A DNA stretch of 40,742 bases from contig JAOAKB010000011.1 in the NCBI GenBank assembly GCA_026413865.1, forward strand, positions 1 through 40,742, read 5' to 3'. Below the pieces are notes generated by a model. It searched no databases and had not been told where the DNA came from. It was given only the letters and a program-made list of their open reading frames with translations. Both the position numbers and the translations under genes were made by a program. Each line of letters starts with the position of its first letter. Positions within the stretch are counted from its first letter, which is position 1. The stretch is from Nitrososphaeria archaeon. GTDB taxonomy: Archaea; Thermoproteota; Nitrososphaeria; JACIWG01. Shown here in pieces: positions 34,019 through 40,742 of the stretch.

Positions 34019-34555
34019 TTATATTGATACTGGAAGCTCCTTTGACACATCAATAATTGCTCTACATGCTTTAAGAGCCCATAAAATCTCATCTTTAGAA
34101 ACTATTTGGCCGACAATCATCCTCAACCTAATAAAATTCAAATGCTGCACATATTCCATAAAAGAAACACGCACACCTTTAACCTGTATTATATAAGACA
34201 TATCAACTATATTAAGATCTTCTGATGGAATATTAAAATGAACTAGAATTTTTGTGAAGACATTCTTTACTGCATTATAGCAACATTGTACAACATTCTT
34301 ATATTCACCTTGCTCGAAATAGCTTTGAGCTTGATTATAAAATGAAATTGCCTCACTAACGTCAATTGAAATAAAAAATTCTTTCTCCTTTTCCTTTATG
34401 AAAGAAGGAGGCTTAGGCTTTCTTGCATATAATTCGAACACTCCTTTTACAATATTGTAGGTTACAATAACAGCAGACATTATACATACTACAATAATGC
34501 TCCATATAAGCAGTGCAAAGACGTCTACTTGAAGCACATCCAGCCAAAATATCAA
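34019..34555 (-). CDS. Membrane-anchored helical protein of unknown function
   Basis: I do not recognise this 178-residue protein. Residues 10-38 form one strong membrane helix (FALLIWSIIVVCIMSAVIV). The rest is soluble and helical: AISFYNQAQSYFEQGEYKNVVQCCYNAVKNVF, then LNIVDMSYIIQVKGV and MEYVQHLNFIRLRMIVGQ. The first helices resemble a HEPN or DUF4129-like pattern of paired helices, but the HEPN RX4-6H catalytic motif is absent. It starts at TTG, the only usable start, with the palindromic CTTATAAAAG about 25 bases upstream, so the message is almost leaderless. Function and partner are unknown. Confidence 0.6.
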   Translation of the reverse strand: MIFWLDVLQVDVFALLIWSIIVVCIMSAVIVTYNIVKGVFELYARKPKPPSFIKEKEKEFFISIDVSEAISFYNQAQSYFEQGEYKNVVQCCYNAVKNVFTKILVHFNIPSEDLNIVDMSYIIQVKGVRVSFMEYVQHLNFIRLRMIVGQIVSKDEILWALKACRAIIDVSKELPVSI

Positions 34556-34574
34556 TTTTATGGATGCTTAAAAA

Positions 34575-34584
34575 CTTTTATAAG
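34575..34584. promoter_or_regulatory. Palindromic TATA box serving both strands
   Basis: CTTTTATAAG reads as a TATA element on both strands. It is centred about 25 bases before the TTG of the membrane-anchored gene (minus) and about 27 bases before the terminal stem of the candidate C/D RNA (plus). On the plus strand it is preceded by an A-rich BRE-like sequence (TTAAAAA). Two-way use is inferred from the symmetrical spacing. Confidence 0.5.
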
Positions 34585-34606
34585 ATAGTGTTTAAAAATA
34601 ATATAT

Positions 34607-34670
34607 GGCGTCGATGAGGAATCAGAGTTACTGAACATTTTATGATCTAAAGGCATTTGACCGAGACGCC
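34607..34670 (+). ncRNA. Candidate C/D box guide RNA
   Basis: A 64-base element with ends that pair perfectly over six bases (GGCGTC with GACGCC). Inside are box C-like GATGA (34613-34617), box D' CTGA (34631-34634), box C'-like ATGATCT (34642-34648) and a box D-like CCGA (34661-34664, not the ideal CTGA). Spacers of 13 and 12 bases match archaeal C/D guide geometry, which methylates ribose in rRNA or tRNA. A correctly placed TATA box precedes it. The 3' end meets the last base of the MFS gene on the other strand. Against it: the C, C' and D boxes are imperfect, the six-base stem leaves no normal k-turn bulge, and I have not identified a target. Confidence 0.42.
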
Positions 34671-35989
34671 TATTCTGGAGGAGGAATCCTAGACCTAGCC
34701 CATATTATTGTGTCAACTTCTTTAAAACTCTTCATATAATATAAGGTTATGGATAATGTTAAAAAGAGCATTATACTTCTAAAAACAAAAAGAAGTCTTA
34801 AACTTTGTAGTAGATTTGCTTTTAGAAAATTTTTTGAAAGTTCTAGGACGAGCCCTCCTAAAGGAGAACCTATTATTAGAGAAAAATCTCTAACGATTCC
34901 ATATGCACCATAACCTGTACCCCTCTCATCTGAGGGTACAGCGTCTCCAACAAGTGCCGTAAGCATTGGAGAAGAGATCATGTTACAGCACATTACAATT
35001 GGCAAAATAATGTATGCTTGCAATAAATTTTGTATTAGGAGTAAAGCTGGAGAGATTAATGCTGCAATAAATACGCCAACTTCTAAAATAAGCCACTTAC
35101 CATATCTATCACCTAAGGAGCCTGCAAAAAATTGTGTAATAAGACCAAGAATGCCTCCAGCGCCTATTATAACACCTATATCAAGTTCACTTCCGTTTAA
35201 AACATCAGATATAAATATTGGTGTATAACCTTGTAATAGAGATAAAGAAGTTTGAAGGACAAAGGCTGATATTGCAAGATGTTTTAATGCTGGAAACTTT
35301 CTTAAAGCTTGAAAAGATTTTTCAAAATTGTTTCCAATCCTTTTAATGATAGAAACTTGTTGAATAGATGAAACCTTTTTTGTTTCAATTGTTTCTTTTA
35401 GAAACAATAGGGCTATAATAAATGCTGCAAAAGATAGGCCAGCACTAAAACCAAAAGTGGCATCAACCCCATATAAGTCAGCGATAACTCCACCTAAAAA
35501 TGGTCCAGCAAACCAGCCAGCATTATAAGCGATCTGTATCGTTGAAATAACTTTACCTCTATGCTTTGGATCACAAATATCCATTACCATCGCATCAGAA
35601 ACAGGCCATAATGCACCCGAGAATATACCTTGGACCGCTCTAATAGCAAGAATATGCCAGGTTTGTGAAGCAAATATGTACAGGAATGAGACTAAACTAT
35701 AGCCCAAAAGTGAGAAGGTAATAAATGGTTTACGCCCATATTTATCAGAAAGTGCACCGATTGGACCTTGTGATAATATTCGTGTTATGGCAAAAGAGCT
35801 TATTGTTAGACCTATTTCAATTTCTGAAGCGTGAAGATAATCGTACATTAGTATTGGTATAATGGGCAATATCTGCCCAAACCCTAACATTGTTATTCCA
35901 TTTGAGAAAACTAATACGCTTATTATAGGATTTTTGAGAAAAGCCCAGCGTGAAAATGATGCTTTTTTATCAGCCAATATCGCAATCAC
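34670..35989 (-). CDS. Major facilitator superfamily transporter
   Basis: A 439-residue protein with twelve predicted membrane helices. Motif A GALSDKYGRKP (78-88) lies between helices 2 and 3, and a weaker copy (GSLGDRYGKW) is in the second half, as expected for the duplicated MFS fold. It resembles the drug/multidrug efflux (TetA/MdtG-like) group, but the substrate cannot be read from sequence. The start is GTG, one base after the stop of the endonuclease IV gene, so the two genes are probably coupled. Confidence 0.9.
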   Translation of the reverse strand: MIAILADKKASFSRWAFLKNPIISVLVFSNGITMLGFGQILPIIPILMYDYLHASEIEIGLTISSFAITRILSQGPIGALSDKYGRKPFITFSLLGYSLVSFLYIFASQTWHILAIRAVQGIFSGALWPVSDAMVMDICDPKHRGKVISTIQIAYNAGWFAGPFLGGVIADLYGVDATFGFSAGLSFAAFIIALLFLKETIETKKVSSIQQVSIIKRIGNNFEKSFQALRKFPALKHLAISAFVLQTSLSLLQGYTPIFISDVLNGSELDIGVIIGAGGILGLITQFFAGSLGDRYGKWLILEVGVFIAALISPALLLIQNLLQAYIILPIVMCCNMISSPMLTALVGDAVPSDERGTGYGAYGIVRDFSLIIGSPLGGLVLELSKNFLKANLLQSLRLLFVFRSIMLFLTLSITLYYMKSFKEVDTIIWARSRIPPPE

Positions 35990-35990
35990 T

Positions 35991-36839
35991 TTAAAGTTGT
36001 TCTTTAGCTATTGACCAGAGAATTGCAATATCTTGCATGTAATTTTTTTCTGAATCATATGGTGTTTCTATAATAAGAGGAAGTTTTTGTACTTCTTTAA
36101 AAGATAGTAGTGCCTTAAACCCGTTTAAGCCAATCTTTCCCATTCCAATGTGCTCATGCCTATCAAGATGACTATTCAATTCACCCTTTGAATCATTTGC
36201 ATGTATAACCTTTAACTTCCCAATACCTATTATTTCATCAAAGTTTTTCAGTAAATGTTCTACCGATTTATGTGTGCGGATATCGTATCCTGCTGCAAAA
36301 CCATGGCATGTATCAAAACATACACCAATCCTCGACTTGTCTTCAATCAAATCAATACATTTTCTTAGATGGTTAAATGTGTGGCCCACACTATTTTTTT
36401 GGCCAGCAGTATTCTCAAGAAGTAGAATGACATTTCCTTCTGAATTCTTTATAGCATTATTGCATGCTTCAGCAACCCTTCTTATACCATCTTCTTCGCT
36501 TGTACCCATATGACTACCAAGGTGTGTAACAAGATAGGCTATTTTTAAATAATGACATTTTGTAAGCTCTTCTGTAAGGATTTTCACAGACTTCTCATAT
36601 ACTTCCTTATTTGGGGAGGCAAGATTTGGAAGGTAGGGCATATGCGCTATAGGAAAAAATCCTGTTTCATACAATTTTTTATGGAAGTTAGCTATTTCTT
36701 CTTCCATAAGCTTTTTGGAGGACCATCCTCTAGGATTTCTTGTAAAAATCTGGAAGGCAGTACAGTTTAAAGCCTTCGCCCTATCAAATGACTGACCTAT
36801 TCCACCCGCAATTGAAACATGTGCACCTATGAGCCACAT
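35991..36839 (-). CDS. nfo: Endonuclease IV (AP endonuclease)
   Basis: A 282-residue TIM-barrel endonuclease that cleaves 5' to abasic sites in base-excision repair and trims 3' blocking groups. The three-zinc site is visible: H66, H106/H110, E142, D176, H179, H213, D226, H228 and E258, in the conserved settings HMPYLPN, LENTAGQ, CFDTCHGFAAGYD, HANDSKGE and IIETP. Length fits the family (E. coli 285). The TTTTATATAT stretch about 30 bases upstream is a good TATA box. It is followed directly by the MFS gene. Confidence 0.97.
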   Translation of the reverse strand: MWLIGAHVSIAGGIGQSFDRAKALNCTAFQIFTRNPRGWSSKKLMEEEIANFHKKLYETGFFPIAHMPYLPNLASPNKEVYEKSVKILTEELTKCHYLKIAYLVTHLGSHMGTSEEDGIRRVAEACNNAIKNSEGNVILLLENTAGQKNSVGHTFNHLRKCIDLIEDKSRIGVCFDTCHGFAAGYDIRTHKSVEHLLKNFDEIIGIGKLKVIHANDSKGELNSHLDRHEHIGMGKIGLNGFKALLSFKEVQKLPLIIETPYDSEKNYMQDIAILWSIAKEQL

Positions 36840-36864
36840 ATTCTAAGTTTTACGAAAAAATTCA

Positions 36865-36875
36865 CAATATATAAA
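36865..36875 (-). promoter_or_regulatory. TATA box for nfo-MFS
   Basis: On the minus strand a TTTTATATATT element is centred about 31 bases before the nfo ATG. A transcript from here would start a few bases before the start codon. Confidence 0.45.
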
Positions 36876-36889
36876 ATTTTATAAAAGTT

Positions 36890-38128
36890 TTATGGAAAAT
36901 ATCCCGCGATATTCATTGCTTCGACAACTCTACCAACACTAAGTATAAGTGCAGCAGTCCGCATATCAACACATTTTTCTCTGGCAATATTGTAGACTTG
37001 TAGGAATGCATCCCTCATTTTATTATCCAGCTTATCGTTAACTTCATTTTCTGTCCAGTATAGGTTAGTCAGATTCTGAACCCATTCAAAGTAGCTTACA
37101 AGTACTCCTCCACCATTTGCTAGAATATCAGGAACAACCATAATTTCTCTATCAAATAGTATCTTGTCAGCCTCAGGTGTTGTTGGACCGTTAGCACCCT
37201 CAACAACTATTTTTGCTTGAATATTTTTTGCATTACCTTTATGAATCTGTCCCTCCAGGGCGGCTGGAACAAGTATGTCACATGGCAGTTCTAAAAGCTC
37301 CTCATTTGTAACATTTTTTGCACTAGGAAAGTTTACTACGGATCCAGTCCGCTCTTTATGCTTTAAAACTTCAAACACATCAAGACCTTTTTCATTATAT
37401 ATTCCACCTTTAGAATCACTTACTGCTATAACCTTTGCACCAAACTCTCTAGCCAATATTGCAGCATTTGCACCCACATTTCCGAAACCTTGAATAACTA
37501 TACCGAGACCCTCCATTTCTCTCTTAAAGGCTTTGGCAGCCTCTTTAGCAGCTACAATCACACCTCGGGATGTTGCAGTTGACCTACCGGCTGAACCTCC
37601 AAGAGAAATGGGTTTCCCGGTTACTATGGCAGGAACACGATATCCTACAAGCTGGCTGTATGTGTCCATTATCCAAGCCATTGTCTGTGGATCAGTATAA
37701 ACGTCTGGTGCAGGTATATCTGTATATGGTCCTATTATAGGAGAAATCATCATCGTATATTTTCTTGTAAGCCTTTCAAGTTCAGATTTTGACATTTCTT
37801 TAGGATTGCATGCAACACCTCCTTTAGCACCACCATAAGGTATATTTAGTACCGCAGTCTTCCAGGTCATCCACATCGCTAGAGCACGAACTTCATTAAT
37901 GTCGACTAGAGGATGGTACCTTATACCGCCCTTAAATGGTCCCCTTGCATCATTATGTTGAACACGATAACCTGTAAAAACCTTTACTTTACCATTATCC
38001 ATTTTAACAGGAAAGGAAACCTGAAGTTCCCTCTTTGGCCTACTTAAAATTTCTACAATGGAATCTTCAAGGTTTAAGTATTTGGCAGCAGTCCTAAGCT
38101 GCACTAAAGCCATTTCATAGGCATTCAT
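36890..38128 (-). CDS. gdhA: Glutamate dehydrogenase
   Basis: Gdh interconverts 2-oxoglutarate plus ammonia and glutamate. The 412-residue protein is the hexameric archaeal/bacterial short form. It has GPFKGGIRYHP, MTWK with K90, PYGGAKGGV with catalytic Lys102 and PAPDV with D142 in domain I, and QGFGNVGANAA as the Rossmann loop in domain II. The long AT-rich leader has an AATATTTATAAATTTA TATA candidate about 35 bases upstream. Glutamate made here feeds proB and glutamine-dependent reactions such as CarA. Gene context does not indicate coenzyme preference. Confidence 0.97.
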   Translation of the reverse strand: MNAYEMALVQLRTAAKYLNLEDSIVEILSRPKRELQVSFPVKMDNGKVKVFTGYRVQHNDARGPFKGGIRYHPLVDINEVRALAMWMTWKTAVLNIPYGGAKGGVACNPKEMSKSELERLTRKYTMMISPIIGPYTDIPAPDVYTDPQTMAWIMDTYSQLVGYRVPAIVTGKPISLGGSAGRSTATSRGVIVAAKEAAKAFKREMEGLGIVIQGFGNVGANAAILAREFGAKVIAVSDSKGGIYNEKGLDVFEVLKHKERTGSVVNFPSAKNVTNEELLELPCDILVPAALEGQIHKGNAKNIQAKIVVEGANGPTTPEADKILFDREIMVVPDILANGGGVLVSYFEWVQNLTNLYWTENEVNDKLDNKMRDAFLQVYNIAREKCVDMRTAALILSVGRVVEAMNIAGYFP

Positions 38129-38204
38129 AAATTTATCACAACAAGTATTAGATAAAATAAATTTATAAATATTGCTAAAAATAGGGTTATAAAATTAAAA
38201 AACT

Positions 38205-38858
38205 TTACAGTCTCTTAATGAGAGGGGGAAGCTCTAAGAGGGAAGTTATTATGTAATCTGGCTTATATTCGAGAATCTTTTCTATAGGATTATATCCTCC
38301 AGACACAGCTACAAACTTTATACCTAAAGCTTTTGAAGGAATAATGTCAATTAAGCCATCTCCTACAGAAACACATTCATCCGCACTCAAATTTAATAAG
38401 GAAAGTGTTTTCTGGAAGCCGAAAGTTGAAGGTTTCATAAATTCTACATCATCTCTCGTAAGAATTATATCAAAAAAGTTTAAAATATTAAATTTTTTTA
38501 AAGCTTTAAATGTAGCATTTCTCCCACTATTTGTTAAAAGTGCTATATTTTTACCCAACACCTTTAACTCTGTCAAAGCTTCCATAACACCAGTCTTCAA
38601 AGAAGTTTCTTGAACCGCCTTATCCTCAAACCTTTCCAAAATTTTATAAACTTCCAATTTTATAAATTCAAACTTTTTTTTATCAACCATTTCTCTAACA
38701 CTTTCAAGTATATGATAATATGTCAGATTACTATCCAAACCATTTATATCTGGCACCATCTCTTTAATAAAATGTATAACTTTTTCTTTTGAAGATTTGA
38801 CGTCAAGTTTAAATTCAATTAATGTACCATCTAAATCAAATATTACAGCCCTAATCAT
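38205..38858 (-). CDS. HAD-superfamily phosphatase (phosphoglycolate phosphatase-like)
   Basis: A 217-residue hydrolase with the four HAD motifs: FDLDGTLIEF (D8 nucleophile and D10), LLTNSG, KPSTFGFQK with the Lys, and VGDGLIDI. A helical cap is inserted between motifs I and II. This is the Gph/beta-phosphoglucomutase-like subgroup; the substrate is not decidable. A TATA-like TTATTTATC lies about 30 bases upstream. It may be read with gdhA, 76 bases downstream, or separately. Confidence 0.87.
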   Translation of the reverse strand: MIRAVIFDLDGTLIEFKLDVKSSKEKVIHFIKEMVPDINGLDSNLTYYHILESVREMVDKKKFEFIKLEVYKILERFEDKAVQETSLKTGVMEALTELKVLGKNIALLTNSGRNATFKALKKFNILNFFDIILTRDDVEFMKPSTFGFQKTLSLLNLSADECVSVGDGLIDIIPSKALGIKFVAVSGGYNPIEKILEYKPDYIITSLLELPPLIKRL

Positions 38859-38908
38859 TACAGTCCAAATAACTAAATAAACAAAGATAAATAAACTATT
38901 ACCATATT

Positions 38909-39580
38909 TTATATTATAGTAAAAATTTTATTGTCTTTTAAATACACTTTAAGAAACTCTATGATACGACCATCTACTTCATTAATAAAAGACTTGAACA
39001 TTTCAACAGGAACAATAGGAACACCGTTTACAAACTTTATAGGTGAAGGATACAATGTTACTATAATGGGAATTAAAAACTTATTTTGTAATAGGACCCT
39101 TTCATGCAATAAAATAATTTTTGCACGCTCAACTTGTTTCATAACAATAGAATTTAATACTGAATACGAAAGAGACTTACGCCAATGTTTACAATCAACA
39201 ACAAGACCAAACTCTTTTTTTAACGCTAAAATATCAACTTCCAGCCTTGGCCTTTTCAATCTAAAACCTCTAAAAGTTCTGTAACCATATTCGATCAATA
39301 TTTTTTCAATAAAATTTTCAAAATCCTGCCAGCCAACAACTTTACAAACATCATCTAATGATGCACCATATTTAATGGCTAATAATGAAGCCATAATAAT
39401 AGAACCTTCTTTTAAAGTCAATAAGTCACCAGAGATAATAATGTAACCTTCATTAATTAATGGATTAAGAATGTCTAAAACAACACTTTTGCTTAATTTT
39501 AACTCACTGACAATCTTATTTATGTCTAAGAACTTTTCTTTGAAATATGGTATAATTTTTAAAAATATTTGATAATTCAT
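38909..39580 (-). CDS. Winged-helix protein with Mrr-like PD-(D/E)XK nuclease domain
   Basis: A 223-residue protein. The first 60 or so residues are a winged helix (LDINKIVSELKLSKSVVLDIL...INEGYIIISGDLLTL). Residues about 85-200 have the restriction-endonuclease fold pattern: a helix with Glu (FENFIEKILIEYGY), the strand-turn LEVDILAL with Asp116, and VVDCKHW with Asp129 and Lys131, giving the D-D-x-K arrangement of Mrr/RecB-type nucleases. Such proteins occur as solitary archaeal genes with unknown substrate. No methyltransferase or specificity gene is near, so it is not part of a restriction system visible here. Catalytic residues are present, so activity is likely. Confidence 0.72.
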   Translation of the reverse strand: MNYQIFLKIIPYFKEKFLDINKIVSELKLSKSVVLDILNPLINEGYIIISGDLLTLKEGSIIMASLLAIKYGASLDDVCKVVGWQDFENFIEKILIEYGYRTFRGFRLKRPRLEVDILALKKEFGLVVDCKHWRKSLSYSVLNSIVMKQVERAKIILLHERVLLQNKFLIPIIVTLYPSPIKFVNGVPIVPVEMFKSFINEVDGRIIEFLKVYLKDNKIFTII

Positions 39581-39601
39581 ACCATATTTATTTAAAAGAT
39601 T

Positions 39602-39631
39602 AAAATTAAAATAAAAAATAGGGAAAAAATT
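39602..39631 (-). terminator. T-rich terminator after the solute-binding protein
   Basis: Directly after the stop, the minus strand has TTTTTT, CCCTA and a second TTTTTTATTTT tract. Such a run is sufficient for archaeal termination and separates this gene from the nuclease gene. Confidence 0.5.
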
Positions 39632-40742
39632 TTATGCCTTTTTCCTTCTCATAAGTACAACAGCTAGTACTATAACGCCTATTACTAGACCTATGCCGAC
39701 ACCGATGTAAGCAGTTTGAAGACCGCTTGGCATTTCAGTTGTAAATGTTAGAGTGGGCGCTACTGTTGTTGATATTGTTGTTGGGGCAGTTATAGTGGAT
39801 GTTGTTATAGTACCTGTTGGTGATATTGTTGGTGTTGTTATAGTGATTGTTGGTATAGGTTTCATAACATCGAAGTATCTTTTTTCTGAGGTAACGAATG
39901 CGACCTGTTCACTATATCCAGCAATAGTTAATTCGTAAACTCCAACACTTAGTTTACTTGTAAAGTCAGGATATAATTCTATAGAGAATTTGGTTGATGT
40001 TATTGGAGTAGCTGATCCAGAACCCATAATTGAACCAGTTCTCGCATCTTTTATTAAATATATCACACCTAGTGGAGTTGGCCCTTGTAATTCGATATCT
40101 ATTCTCGCTGTTTGACCTTGAAGTACTGTAGGCACATAAACACTCTTAATCTGTGGTGTTACAGGTTTGCCAAAATACCATTTGCCTGCACTAAATGGAT
40201 AAGTTGAATCTCTGAAAGCTCTTATTTCAGCATATTGTGCAGTAGGATCATATTTGTATAAGTAGAATGGGCCATCACTTATAACAAGGTGACCGTAAGT
40301 ATTGAACCAGTTTAGTGCTGAATCAACTTTTGCAGCAAATTCGCTTGATGTAGCATAAGATTTTCCAGCTACTGTAAATACGTTAGATGGGAAGAAGCCT
40401 GAAGCCTTAAATGATGAAAGTGAGGCTGCAACCATACTGGCATGATCCTTAAGGACCATTGATAGCCATGGAACATTTCTTGCCCTTGATGACGCTTGAG
40501 AATATGCTGCTGCTTTCTTGTTTAATACAACATCATCCATTGCAGCACCTACGGCATATTGATAGTGAATCTGTGGCGGGGCAGCATAGGAGGCAATATA
40601 ATTTGGATCAAAATGCCAATAGTCTACGTATACTTCTAGATTGTTTCCAACTATTCTAAAACCTTTGAAACGTGCAAACACATCTTTATATTGAGAAGCG
40701 AGAGTGCCTTCAAGTGAGGCCTTGCTTGGGTTGTATACTAGG
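39632..40742 (-). CDS. Extracellular solute-binding protein family 5, C-terminal part (partial)
   Basis: The frame is open through the right edge, so the N-terminus and signal peptide lie outside. The visible 370 residues match the C-terminal lobe of archaeal peptide/sugar-binding family 5 proteins of ABC importers: YQYAVGAAMDDVVLNKKAA, a GPFYLYKYDPTAQ stretch and an AFRDSTYPF segment. An Ig-like region follows (VPTVLQGQTARIDIELQG). A Thr/Ser/Pro/Ile-rich stalk then precedes one membrane helix and the basic tail LMRRKKA. This is the usual archaeal design of a C-terminally anchored, glycosylated surface receptor. The ABC permease and ATPase genes would be expected off the window or elsewhere. 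Confidence 0.85.
   Translation of the reverse strand, partial: LVYNPSKASLEGTLASQYKDVFARFKGFRIVGNNLEVYVDYWHFDPNYIASYAAPPQIHYQYAVGAAMDDVVLNKKAAAYSQASSRARNVPWLSMVLKDHASMVAASLSSFKASGFFPSNVFTVAGKSYATSSEFAAKVDSALNWFNTYGHLVISDGPFYLYKYDPTAQYAEIRAFRDSTYPFSAGKWYFGKPVTPQIKSVYVPTVLQGQTARIDIELQGPTPLGVIYLIKDARTGSIMGSGSATPITSTKFSIELYPDFTSKLSVGVYELTIAGYSEQVAFVTSEKRYFDVMKPIPTITITTPTISPTGTITTSTITAPTTISTTVAPTLTFTTEMPSGLQTAYIGVGIGLVIGVIVLAVVLMRRKKA

Noticed and set aside
34019-34555. HEPN toxin of a toxin-antitoxin pair
   Set aside because: The RX4-6H motif is missing, the protein has a membrane anchor and there is no MNT-type partner; its neighbours are an MFS transporter and threonine aldolase genes.
34607-34670. 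tRNA gene
   Set aside because: The element has a closing stem but is too short at 64 bases and shows no D arm, anticodon arm or T-loop; C/D boxes explain it better.
38909-39580. Restriction-modification system
   Set aside because: No methyltransferase, specificity subunit or helicase lies next to the nuclease gene.
39753-39938. Plus-strand Val/Ile/Gly-rich frame near the right end
   Set aside because: It is the complement of the Thr/Ser/Pro-rich stalk of the solute-binding protein, whose repeated codons produce an open opposite frame.
1-40742. Prophage, transposon or integrated plasmid
   Set aside because: No integrase, transposase, capsid or replication genes and no terminal repeats were seen; base composition looks uniform and most genes are housekeeping.

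Overview
The window is a gene-dense, low-GC stretch of archaeal chromosome, roughly one third G+C by eye. The evidence for Archaea is a four-subunit pyruvate:ferredoxin oxidoreductase, an Lhr-type helicase, a Ygr210-type GTPase, a HTH_45-like winged-helix regulator, a MoeA fused to a periplasmic-binding-like domain, and a surface substrate-binding protein with a Thr/Ser/Pro stalk and C-terminal membrane anchor. TATA boxes lie about 25 bases before many first genes, which begin almost leaderless, often at TTG. Genes inside operons use GGAGG-like ribosome sites instead. A Thermoproteota-type (TACK) lineage is my best guess; the exact clade cannot be fixed from this sequence. No tRNA, rRNA, CRISPR array, prophage or transposon was found, and no gene-free gap exceeds about 120 bases.

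Layout. 1-4.2 kb: end of carA, carB, a winged-helix regulator and a small membrane protein. 4.2-6.8 kb: a Ygr210-like GTPase diverging from a membrane glycosyltransferase. 6.8-12.3 kb: a nucleic-acid-processing cassette (beta-lactamase-fold nuclease, Lhr helicase, metallophosphoesterase) followed by an unrecognised gene. 12.3-18.4 kb: ileS, a phosphodiesterase, proC, and proA facing proC. 18.4-22.9 kb: an enolase-like gene followed by a glycerate-kinase-like gene, diverging from a D-2-hydroxyacid dehydrogenase, then a creatininase-family gene. 22.9-28.1 kb: proB, a nucleotide-sugar dehydrogenase and the porGDAB operon. 28.2-29.6 kb: a cyclase-family hydrolase and a CPBP membrane protease. 29.6-40.7 kb: a long minus-strand run with threonine aldolase, two moeA genes, a membrane-anchored unknown, an MFS transporter, endonuclease IV, glutamate dehydrogenase, a HAD phosphatase, a winged-helix nuclease and a truncated solute-binding protein.

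How the genes fit. Central carbon, nitrogen and proline metabolism dominate: por, carAB, gdhA and a complete proABC set, which is uncommon in Archaea. The most unusual locus is the pair at 18.4-21.0 kb. The enolase-like protein keeps its metal ligands and catalytic Glu/Lys but has changes in all three substrate loops. The adjacent glycerate-kinase-like protein is altered in its own substrate/nucleotide loops. Together with the divergent dehydrogenase and a repeat-rich intergenic region, this may be a modified 2-phosphoglycerate module or a pathway on a different substrate. A second point of interest is a compact candidate C/D box RNA at 34.6 kb, which shares a palindromic TATA box with the gene on its other side.
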